Source of the DNA: a virus
Length of the DNA stretch: 64,000 nucleotides
Strand: one strand, 5' to 3'
Virus record (IMG/VR): IMGVR_UViG_3300042484_003756
Span: 1-64,000 of that record
The position numbers were made by a program, and so were the translations under genes. The notes beneath the pieces are model-generated. The model was given only the letters and a program-made list of their open reading frames with translations, did no database searches and had not been told where the DNA came from. This document shows, piece after piece, positions 34,210 through 42,262 of the stretch (its first letter is position 1; each line of letters opens with the position of its first letter).

Positions 34210-35240
34210 ATGTTAAATCAAAAATTAAAGATTATTCTGTAAATTTTGTAAGCTTAAGTGAGATACATAAACTAATTGGTGAAGATTATCATCTTGCAGT
34301 AGTTGACAAGAATGTTGCTAATTATTTTCCTAAATTTTATTTAGGTGATGTTATAGTTTTAGACACAGATGAAGACTTAAAATCATGGCGTGGTTTAGAA
34401 AAAATATTTGACGAATTTGCTGCAAAAAAAGTCAATACACAAACTAAACTCATAGTCATTGGTGGCGGAGTATTACAAGATGCAGTTGGTTTTTGCGCTT
34501 CTGTTTATTGTAGAGGTATTGAGTATTATCTAGTTCCAACAACATTACTTTCTCAGATAGATAGCTGTGTTGGTGGAAAAACTTCTATCAATTATGGTTC
34601 GAGAAAAAATATTCTAGGCACATTTTATCCTCCAAAAGAAATTCTTATTTGCGAAGATTGGCTTTACGGTTTAAATAAAGAAAACTTTTGTAGTGGATTG
34701 GGAGAACTCTTTAAGTTTGATATTTTAAGGAATAAAATTCAAGAATCAAAAGTTAATGAACTAATTTCTGGAAATGAAAATGTTTTGCATCACATTTATG
34801 AAAGTCTAAAATATAAAATTTCTATTTTAGAAATTGATGAGTTTGATAAAAAAGAAAGAAAATATCTAAATTTTGGACATACATTTGGACATGCATTAGA
34901 AATAACTTCAAATTATAAGTTATCGCATGGATATGCAGTTGTAATTGGTTGCTTGATAGCATTGAAAATTAGTGTAGATTTGTTTGATTACAATAAAGAA
35001 GACTTTACTTTAGCATTAAATTTGGCAAAAAATATATTAAAAAATACCATTAATATAGAAGAAAATTGGTTTGATTATGATTCACTAATGGAATGTGTAA
35101 AATCAGACAAGAAAAATACTGGCTGTTTAAATATGGTGCTTCTAAAAGACAATAATCCAGTAATTCAAAAAATTGATGATTATTCTATAATTAAAGAGGC
35201 ACTGGTAAATGTTTATGAAGCTCTCAGATTATGTAATTAA
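34194..35240 (+). CDS. 3-dehydroquinate synthase-like sugar phosphate cyclase
   Basis: 348 aa. VIGGGVLQDAVGF, VPTTLLSQIDSCVGGKT and GHTFGHALEI carry the NAD, phosphate and metal-binding features of the AroB fold. The product in this setting is unlikely to be dehydroquinate for aromatic synthesis, since no other shikimate genes are present. Related cyclases make carbocycles such as 2-deoxy-scyllo-inosose or valiolones. It overlaps both neighbours, so it belongs to the HpcH-SDR-cyclase-TPP unit. Confidence 0.88.
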   Translation: MYSQINVKSKIKDYSVNFVSLSEIHKLIGEDYHLAVVDKNVANYFPKFYLGDVIVLDTDEDLKSWRGLEKIFDEFAAKKVNTQTKLIVIGGGVLQDAVGFCASVYCRGIEYYLVPTTLLSQIDSCVGGKTSINYGSRKNILGTFYPPKEILICEDWLYGLNKENFCSGLGELFKFDILRNKIQESKVNELISGNENVLHHIYESLKYKISILEIDEFDKKERKYLNFGHTFGHALEITSNYKLSHGYAVVIGCLIALKISVDLFDYNKEDFTLALNLAKNILKNTINIEENWFDYDSLMECVKSDKKNTGCLNMVLLKDNNPVIQKIDDYSIIKEALVNVYEALRLCN

Positions 35241-36939
35241 ATTTCTTCACGATAACTATGACGTTGATACAATTTTCACTTTATCAGGTGGAGGATGTAT
35301 ACATTTAATAGATTCTCTTGGTAAATCAGAAGATGTAAATTACATAGCAACTCACCACGAACAAGCTGCAGCAATTGCAGCTGAGGGATATGCACGTAAG
35401 AAAAATAAACTTGGTGCCTGTCTTGTAACTTCTGGACCTGGCGGAACTAATGCTCTTACTGGAACTCTTTGCAGTTTTTTGGATTCAATACCAGTAATTG
35501 TAATAAGCGGACAAGTCAACAAACCATTAACAACAAATTTTACAAATCTTAATCTAAGACAACTTGGAGATCAAGAATTTGACATTGTAAAGACAGCTAA
35601 AACAATGACAAAATATGCTGTTCAAGTTAACAATCCTGACGAGATTAGATATCATTTAGAGAAAGCTTGTTATTTAGCAACAAATAAAAGACCTGGACCT
35701 GTTTGGGTAGATATTCCATTAGACGTACAATCTGCTCAAATTGATGTATCTAGCCTTAAGCCTTTTACACCAAGCCCATCTGATTACCAGACCAATGAAT
35801 ATGATTATGTTTCAATTATTGAAAGATGGAATAATTCAAAAAAACCATTATTAATTGTTGGTAACGGAGTAAGACTCTCTGGTGCCGTAGATTCTTTATT
35901 TGATTTATTAGATAAGACCAGCATACCTGTAATCACGGCTGTCAATGGAAATGATATTGTCAATGAATCTTATCCTTACTATTATGGTAGGTTTGGTACT
36001 CATGCTCAAATATGCGCAAATAAATTAATAAATGAAGCTGATTTTATCCTTTCTATTGGGTCAAGATTATATATAAGACAAATAGGATATAACTTTGATG
36101 ATTTTGGAAAAAATGCATATAAAGTAGCCGTAGACATTGATCAAAATGAACTAGATAAGCCTACTTTAAGACTTGATGAAAAGATTTGTGAAGATGCTAA
36201 AAAATTTATAAACAATTTGAATGAAGTTTTCATAAAAAAATGTTCTGAAGATTGGTTGCAGCATTGTGAAACATTTAAAACTTTAAAAGTCTTAGACAAG
36301 CATAGAGATAAAAAAGACTTTGTGAGCAACTATTATCTGATTGAAAAATTATCTCAAATTTTACCGCAAGATTATGACATTGTTACAAGTGACGGTTCTG
36401 CAAATGTAATTACTATGCAAGTGATCGAACTTAAAGACAATCAAAGACTTATAACTAATACTGGCTGTGCTCCAATGGGATATGGTTTACCCTGTGCTGT
36501 AGGAGTTGCTTCTACTGGTCAAAAAACATTGTGTATTGAAGGCGATGGTAGTTTACATTTAAATATCCATGAATTACAAACAATGATGCATAATAATCTT
36601 CCAATCAAATTATTATTGTTGAATAATGATGGATATTTGTCAATTAAAGTTACACAAAAAACTTTTTTCAATGGTCATTATGTTGCTTCAGAAAAATCTA
36701 GTGGAGTGTCTTTTCCTGATTTTAAAAAAATAGCAGATGCTTATAGTATTCCATATTTTGAAATTAAAACAAATAATGAAGTTGATAAAGTTTTAGATAA
36801 TTTTTTAAACTTTGAAGGGCCTTGTTTTTGCCAAGTATTTACCGATCCCAATGAAATTTTTGAACCTAGAGTAGTTGCAAAAATGGATGAAAATGGCAAG
36901 TTTATTCCAGGTCGATTATCCGAAGCTCAATGGAGTTAA
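35209..36939 (+). CDS. Acetolactate-synthase-like TPP enzyme (YerE/IolD-like)
   Basis: 576 aa; the start may be 35209 or the ATG at 35215. The TPP catalytic glutamate is E51 in THHEQAAAIAAEGYAR; SGPGGTNALTG and IEGDGSLHLNIHELQTM (GDG motif) match the AHAS family. Relatives include YerE, which adds a two-carbon acetyl branch to a CDP-4-keto-3,6-dideoxysugar, and IolD, which acts on an inositol dione. Both fit this island. It overlaps the cyclase gene by 26-32 bases and is followed by an SDR. Confidence 0.88.
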   Translation: MFMKLSDYVIKFLHDNYDVDTIFTLSGGGCIHLIDSLGKSEDVNYIATHHEQAAAIAAEGYARKKNKLGACLVTSGPGGTNALTGTLCSFLDSIPVIVISGQVNKPLTTNFTNLNLRQLGDQEFDIVKTAKTMTKYAVQVNNPDEIRYHLEKACYLATNKRPGPVWVDIPLDVQSAQIDVSSLKPFTPSPSDYQTNEYDYVSIIERWNNSKKPLLIVGNGVRLSGAVDSLFDLLDKTSIPVITAVNGNDIVNESYPYYYGRFGTHAQICANKLINEADFILSIGSRLYIRQIGYNFDDFGKNAYKVAVDIDQNELDKPTLRLDEKICEDAKKFINNLNEVFIKKCSEDWLQHCETFKTLKVLDKHRDKKDFVSNYYLIEKLSQILPQDYDIVTSDGSANVITMQVIELKDNQRLITNTGCAPMGYGLPCAVGVASTGQKTLCIEGDGSLHLNIHELQTMMHNNLPIKLLLLNNDGYLSIKVTQKTFFNGHYVASEKSSGVSFPDFKKIADAYSIPYFEIKTNNEVDKVLDNFLNFEGPCFCQVFTDPNEIFEPRVVAKMDENGKFIPGRLSEAQWS

Positions 36940-36940
36940 T

Positions 36941-37768
36941 ATGAAGAAAATTTTGATTACTGGTAGTAATGGATATGTTGCTAGAAATATAGCAAAAAAT
37001 TTATGTAATTATGATTTGACATTTACAGAAAGATCAAATTTAAACTTACTAGATCCTAAAACTGTAAAAAATTTTTTCAAATATAATTATTTTGATGTAG
37101 TAATACACACTGCAACTTCAGGTGGAAGCAGACTTGAAAAAGATAATTCAGATGTGTTTTTTGAAAATTGCATTATGCATCAAAATATTTTAGATAATGC
37201 CTCTTCATTTGATAAATATATATCTTTTGGGTCAGGAGCTGAATTAGACAGAAGATATGACATAGATCCTTCTGTAGATATTAAAAGTTCATTTCCGATT
37301 GATCCTTATGGTATGAGTAAAAATTTTATAGCAAAATCAGGTCTTTTATATCCAAATTTTCACAACATAAGGATATTTAATGTATTTAATGAAGATGAAT
37401 TGTCTACAAGAATGATAAAAGCAAATATAATTAATTACATAAATAAAAAACCAATAGTAATTCATCAAGACAAATGGATGGACTTTTTTTACATGAATGA
37501 TTTATGTGAAGTTTTAAAATTTGTTATTGATTCAAACTCACCACAAAAAATTATTAATTGTTCATATCAAGAAAAATACAAACTTAGTACAATAGCTGAA
37601 ATAATCAATCAATTATCTAATTACAAAGTTGATATTGTAATAGAAAGCAATTCTTTTGGTCTAAATTATTACGGTGATTACAATTTGCATTTATTTGATA
37701 TGGATTTATCTGGATTGCATTTAGGTATAACAAATACATACAATAAATTAAGGAATGAATTAAATTGA
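36941..37768 (+). CDS. NAD-dependent sugar reductase/epimerase (extended SDR)
   Basis: 275 aa from the ATG at 36941, with GGAG five bases upstream. The longer reading from 36875 overlaps the TPP gene and lacks a site. ITGSNGYVARNI binds NAD; YGMSK is the Tyr-Lys pair; MDFFYMNDLC is typical of sugar SDRs. It resembles RmlD and GDP-fucose synthase-type reductases. It may reduce the keto group left after the carboligation step. Its stop overlaps the next start (TTGA). Confidence 0.8.
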   Translation: MKKILITGSNGYVARNIAKNLCNYDLTFTERSNLNLLDPKTVKNFFKYNYFDVVIHTATSGGSRLEKDNSDVFFENCIMHQNILDNASSFDKYISFGSGAELDRRYDIDPSVDIKSSFPIDPYGMSKNFIAKSGLLYPNFHNIRIFNVFNEDELSTRMIKANIINYINKKPIVIHQDKWMDFFYMNDLCEVLKFVIDSNSPQKIINCSYQEKYKLSTIAEIINQLSNYKVDIVIESNSFGLNYYGDYNLHLFDMDLSGLHLGITNTYNKLRNELN

Positions 37769-38565
37769 AAAACCTATTAGTGAATTTTTCTGTTGGAGAT
37801 AAATGTATTGACTCATTAGAGGGGGATGTATTTCTAAATTCTCTATCAAAATTTAATACATTCGAAAAGGCTGTATTTGTAAGTAACGTAAGCCCAGCAA
37901 ATATTAAGAAGCTTGAGAAATATTTCGATATTGTAATTCCTAATAATGAAAATTTGTATACAAGTTATCTGGCATTATATAACTGGCTATCGGAACACGT
38001 TGATGAATATAAGTATGTAATGCATTCTGATTTAAGAGATGTTGTAATTCAAAAAGATCCTTTTAGTTTTTTTGAGTCAAATCCTGAAATCAATATGTTT
38101 TACTCTTTAGAAGGTATGAAAATAATTGAAAATGATTGTAACTTATGGTGGGAGCAAAATCTTAGAACAATTTTAAGATCACACAATGGTTCTTACGAAA
38201 ATGAGTATGTAATCAATGGCGGAATTTTTGGTGGAAAAATTGAGCATATGATAAACCATTGTTTGATGATGTTTTCAAACACTAATAGAAAATCTCAATT
38301 TTTAGTAATGGATCAACAGTTTTTAGGATACTTAAGTCAATATCTTAAGATGAATCCTAAAAATATGCTTTGTCACCCTTATAAAGATACTTTTGCTTGT
38401 ACTGGGGAAGCAATAAAGAGAGACAATGTTGAAGTTTATTTTGATGGAACTTATGTAACCAATAAGGACGGAGAACCTTATTGTATTTTTCATCAGTGGG
38501 ATAGAACTGAATTAGCAAAGCATTTTCAAAGTAAAGAATTAAACACCTTGCGATTCTCTCTCTAA
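37765..38565 (+). CDS. GT-A-like glycosyltransferase
   Basis: 266 aa from a TTG start overlapping the previous TGA. HSDLRDVV at about residues 89-96 fits a DxD-type metal motif, YVINGGIFGG and VMDQQFL fit the acceptor and catalytic segments of GT-A enzymes. It is the last plus-strand gene of the island and probably transfers the finished sugar. It overlaps the convergent tail gene by 27 bases. Confidence 0.65.
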   Translation: MKNLLVNFSVGDKCIDSLEGDVFLNSLSKFNTFEKAVFVSNVSPANIKKLEKYFDIVIPNNENLYTSYLALYNWLSEHVDEYKYVMHSDLRDVVIQKDPFSFFESNPEINMFYSLEGMKIIENDCNLWWEQNLRTILRSHNGSYENEYVINGGIFGGKIEHMINHCLMMFSNTNRKSQFLVMDQQFLGYLSQYLKMNPKNMLCHPYKDTFACTGEAIKRDNVEVYFDGTYVTNKDGEPYCIFHQWDRTELAKHFQSKELNTLRFSL

Positions 38566-39132
38566 ATCTATATCTAAGCTAGAAGCATTTTCAGGCTTTG
38601 CTTCATTTTTGGTTGCTATAATAAGCTGAATAGTTTCAAACTCTTTCATACTCAAATTTGAAAACTCTTCTTTACTCATAGAAACCAAACCTCGTGTCAT
38701 ATAATCAATTTCTACTACTAAAGGTGGCACGGGGTAGGTTTCAGTATCATTTGGATTATAATATTTTTTAGTAGCGATATAGTAAAAATTAGCTTCATCT
38801 GCATTCAAATATAGGTAGTTTTGATATTCAACCCATAATTTTTCAATTGTCTTGTGATCAATTGCATGAATCAATGATGATTCAAACTCAGGAATATAGT
38901 CTTTCTGAGTGTCTGTGTCATAAGCTCTCAAAATAGCAATATTAAGTATTTCACGTTTTTCAAATTCTGAATTCTGGTAAATAATATTATCTTTTTTTCT
39001 AAATGATTTAGCGTCAATTAATAATCCTTCTTTCCAGGTTATTTCACGGATAATAAACTTTACAGAATCAATATTGATAATGTGAACTTTATTCGATTTG
39101 TTTTTTTCGTAAAATTCAATAAATTCTTTCAT
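38539..39132 (-). CDS. Hypothetical tail protein, possible assembly chaperone
   Basis: 197 aa, mixed alpha/beta, acidic. VKFIIREITWKEGLLIDAKS and a helical end (LSMKEFETIQLIIATK) recall tail assembly chaperones, which sit near tube genes. This is a loose resemblance. It is the last gene of the minus-strand tail operon and overlaps the convergent glycosyltransferase. Start overlaps the previous stop as ATGA. Confidence 0.6.
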   Translation of the reverse strand: MKEFIEFYEKNKSNKVHIINIDSVKFIIREITWKEGLLIDAKSFRKKDNIIYQNSEFEKREILNIAILRAYDTDTQKDYIPEFESSLIHAIDHKTIEKLWVEYQNYLYLNADEANFYYIATKKYYNPNDTETYPVPPLVVEIDYMTRGLVSMSKEEFSNLSMKEFETIQLIIATKNEAKPENASSLDIDLERESQGV

Positions 39133-40379
39133 AGTAAAAATTCTGATACTCTGCTATTTAATAACCCGTTAAAAGCTGTAAACTCTGATAGTCTGACAGT
39201 GAACTTATACTCAATAAAATAACCATTACCTGGACTTATAGTAATAGTTGGCTGTTGCCAATCTACATTTTTCATAGTGTAAAAAAATACACTTCCAAAA
39301 TACATTGTAAGTGAAGATGCATTTGTATTTATAAAACTATAATTTTGAGGACTAAAGAGTTTTATTGTGCCTGTAACCCTTCTGCTGCTCAAAGAAGCAA
39401 ATCTTGGTCCAGCAACATCATAAAAATCTTTTAATATATTTCCCTTAGAAAAACCTGGATAAGTAAAAGTAAAATCTACAGATTGTTGTATGGACAATGA
39501 CATACTAACAATTTTATGAATTGGCATACTATTTGAACTGTAAGCGTTCTGAACAGTTTTAGCAAAATCTCTAAAAGCATTACTGCCTATAAAAACACCT
39601 GAACTAAATGCGCAGTCGGAAAGATTTATAGCTCTATATTTATCTTGAAAATTATTAGACTCAGCAGTATTAAATTGACCATCTTTTTCATTCAATGGCT
39701 TAATTTTTATGTAATTATTATTTAATAAAGGTCTATTTATAGTGACCCCATCAGGTGAAATTACAGATCTACCACCTACTAAAGAACATGAAATATCAAC
39801 ATCTCCTAATTGATCCATGCCGTCTACGCTAATGTTAAAAGAGCTTATAAAAGCTGGTCCAAAAGATTTATGCGTTGGAATGCTTGAGCAAAACAATAGA
39901 GGATACAAAGGTATTATCGATGCTCTGTAAATTACATTTTCTGCTGAATATTGTTGGTTAACATTTGTTGATAATATTGGACTAAAAGAAAAATTACCTG
40001 AATATTGATATTGATTAAAAACAGGATGATTCAATACTGACAAACCAGAAAAATTCTGTACTGGTGCATAAATACTTTCACCAGAATTATCTGTGAATGA
40101 TGAACAATATAATGGTTTGTAATCATTTGAAAATCTTTTGTAAAAAAAATTTCCAGATACGTGTGTGGCTCTGTTTGTCATATTTGCACTTAGCAAATAC
40201 AAGTCCCACAAATGAGACCTTGAACCTGTAATGTTTTTAGCTATCCTATACCCACCGAAATATTTAAACTGCTGATTATATAAATCTGTCTGAGTAAAAG
40301 GAGCCAGCTCACAAACATATATATTATGTCCTGAAGCTGGGTATATTCCATTTATGACATTATTTATAATATCTGGCAT
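39129..40379 (-). CDS. Tail-tube-like protein, paralogue of the 40766 gene
   Basis: 416 aa, beta-rich. The C-terminal part (SSRRVTGTIKLFSPQNYSF) parallels EGRKISGSITYTGPMKPW in the 498-aa protein, each followed by strands ending in a repeated 'Y-x-F-x-V' pattern. This suggests a related beta-barrel of the tail-tube type. It may be a minor tube, tip or distal tail component. No metal cluster and no signal peptide. Confidence 0.55.
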   Translation of the reverse strand: MPDIINNVINGIYPASGHNIYVCELAPFTQTDLYNQQFKYFGGYRIAKNITGSRSHLWDLYLLSANMTNRATHVSGNFFYKRFSNDYKPLYCSSFTDNSGESIYAPVQNFSGLSVLNHPVFNQYQYSGNFSFSPILSTNVNQQYSAENVIYRASIIPLYPLLFCSSIPTHKSFGPAFISSFNISVDGMDQLGDVDISCSLVGGRSVISPDGVTINRPLLNNNYIKIKPLNEKDGQFNTAESNNFQDKYRAINLSDCAFSSGVFIGSNAFRDFAKTVQNAYSSNSMPIHKIVSMSLSIQQSVDFTFTYPGFSKGNILKDFYDVAGPRFASLSSRRVTGTIKLFSPQNYSFINTNASSLTMYFGSVFFYTMKNVDWQQPTITISPGNGYFIEYKFTVRLSEFTAFNGLLNSRVSEFLL

Positions 40380-40766
40380 TTATTTTCCGCCTGTCATTTC
40401 TAACCATTTTTTGGATAGTGCTTTTACCAATTCATATCTCATCAAACCAACATTATGAGGATCTGGATAAAAGGTTTCCTCATTATCACCATCTTTAATC
40501 TTAATTACAGAAAAGAAACTAGTAATGATGTTTTTACAAAGTACTGAAGTTCTCAATAATGGATTACCTGTTACGGAATTGATGATAGTTGCGTCTTCAA
40601 TAATGCTTGACATATCAGCAAAATTTCTTCCTTTTACATCGCAACAAATTTCACATTTTCCATTAGGATCCATTTTGTAGCAAAGAACTTCTCCATCAGT
40701 GTTTTTAATAACATTGCAAGTGATTCTTAATTCAAATCTTTTTCCAGCGTCTACAAAAATACTCAT
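40380..40766 (-). CDS. Small hypothetical tail-operon protein
   Basis: 128 aa. It has five cysteines, including KCEICCD near residues 37-42, and a helical C-terminus. It lies between two tube-like genes and overlaps the upstream stop by one base (TAATG). No family recognised. Confidence 0.65.
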   Translation of the reverse strand: MSIFVDAGKRFELRITCNVIKNTDGEVLCYKMDPNGKCEICCDVKGRNFADMSSIIEDATIINSVTGNPLLRTSVLCKNIITSFFSVIKIKDGDNEETFYPDPHNVGLMRYELVKALSKKWLEMTGGK

Positions 40767-42262
40767 TAATAACTTCCTGTCGGTTTTAGTACTGGGTCAA
40801 ATGTATAGTTTTGAGTTGCTACTGAAAAATTTACTTTACTCTTCTGATAATTCATTTTAGAATGTTCTTGTGACTCGGTTGACCACACTACTTCAGGTAA
40901 CTCTAGTTTAATTGGTCCCATATCAAAAGTTATACCATCATTATTTATGCTACTTGGTCCAGATAAAAACTCAACCATTGCCCAAGGTTTCATAGGTCCA
41001 GTATAGGTAATTGATCCTGAAATTTTACGTCCTTCAGAATAATATCCATAAGGTAATGAATTCTTGAAAAAATTTAACTTTTTATCACTATTTTTGCTAT
41101 TTAAAGTAAATATTGGTTTCAAATTATTTTCAATGCTTATAGACATTTCAGTAACATATATACTATCCAATTGTGATTGTTGAAATCCTCTAAAAAGTTT
41201 AGAATCTAAAATGCCACCTAAGCCAAACAATCCATATTCTGGAGCACTTTTGTAAACTCTGACGTTATAACCATTAAGAATATAACTTGGTTTTTTCTTA
41301 AAATAATTTTCTACAATTGAGGTAAAATTGTTGAACATTTGTACTTGATAAGTTCTATCAACATTCAATACTTTTAATTCAATATTGGCAACTATTTGCT
41401 CTCCTGGAATAAAGCTTATTGTAAACTTGTCAACTAAACATCCACTTAATAAGCCTTGTTTTAAAGTAAATAATGAGAATGATGCTTCTTTTCCGTTAGA
41501 TTGTGGATAAGCAGAAATATAGGAAGTGTCTCTATTGAATCCGACATTAACTCCAGCACCAATGGTAAGCAATCTATCAGCTTTATTAATAGCAGTGACT
41601 GTTACCAAGTCATAACTTGTGTTTGTGTCGGATTTTATTTTTGCTTGAAAAGGTAAAGATAGTCCCATAAATTCGGAAATATTATCAATATAAAGCTGAC
41701 TTGTTCCAGCTGTTATGGTAGAAGCATTATCAGTTGTAAATCTACCTATAAATGAAGTTGGAGAACCTTTGAAAGCTTCAATGCAATAATCAAAAAAAGC
41801 AGCTAAAGAGAAATCTAAATATCCCCAGCTATCAACTTTGAAAGGATATGTAAAACTAACAACATATTCTTTTGGTCCTAATTGAAATGTATTTGGATTT
41901 ACCCCTTCACCTGCGTATCTTTGTCCAGCATCAGAATCTTGAGTTCCTTGCATATTAAAACTATCAATTGAAAATAAATAGTTCGTATTGATATTTGAAA
42001 ATGATAAATTGAAATCTGGATCTTCACCAAATTCTCTAGACAGTGCAAAAATATCAAAATATCCAGTTTCAAAAGCTGGCGCATATAAGTGTGAGCTAAA
42101 GTTGTTATAAGCTTCTTTATAGAGGTATTGTGATGGGAAATATTCTGAACTACCAATACTAGGAGCAATTACAGTTTGATCTACGGCAAATGCTTTAAAA
42201 TCTGATTTAAATGAACTGGCATCAATATTTTCTTTCATATCAAGCCTATGGGGTTGTTTCAA
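40766..42262 (-). CDS. Putative major tail (tube) protein
   Basis: 498 aa, beta-rich. A repeated pattern of strands, the KISGSITYTGP segment and the SIENNLKPIFTLNSKN stretch fit a tail-tube subunit with a long insertion. The length exceeds that of typical tube proteins (200-300 aa). The gene overlaps the end of the 816-aa protein by 17 bases. No sheath gene is seen, which fits a non-contractile tail. Identity is inferred from fold pattern and neighbours. Confidence 0.5.
   Translation of the reverse strand: MKQPHRLDMKENIDASSFKSDFKAFAVDQTVIAPSIGSSEYFPSQYLYKEAYNNFSSHLYAPAFETGYFDIFALSREFGEDPDFNLSFSNINTNYLFSIDSFNMQGTQDSDAGQRYAGEGVNPNTFQLGPKEYVVSFTYPFKVDSWGYLDFSLAAFFDYCIEAFKGSPTSFIGRFTTDNASTITAGTSQLYIDNISEFMGLSLPFQAKIKSDTNTSYDLVTVTAINKADRLLTIGAGVNVGFNRDTSYISAYPQSNGKEASFSLFTLKQGLLSGCLVDKFTISFIPGEQIVANIELKVLNVDRTYQVQMFNNFTSIVENYFKKKPSYILNGYNVRVYKSAPEYGLFGLGGILDSKLFRGFQQSQLDSIYVTEMSISIENNLKPIFTLNSKNSDKKLNFFKNSLPYGYYSEGRKISGSITYTGPMKPWAMVEFLSGPSSINNDGITFDMGPIKLELPEVVWSTESQEHSKMNYQKSKVNFSVATQNYTFDPVLKPTGSY

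Noticed and set aside
34194-35240. Aromatic amino acid pathway gene (true AroB)
   Set aside because: No other shikimate genes nearby; it overlaps sugar-type SDR and TPP genes instead.
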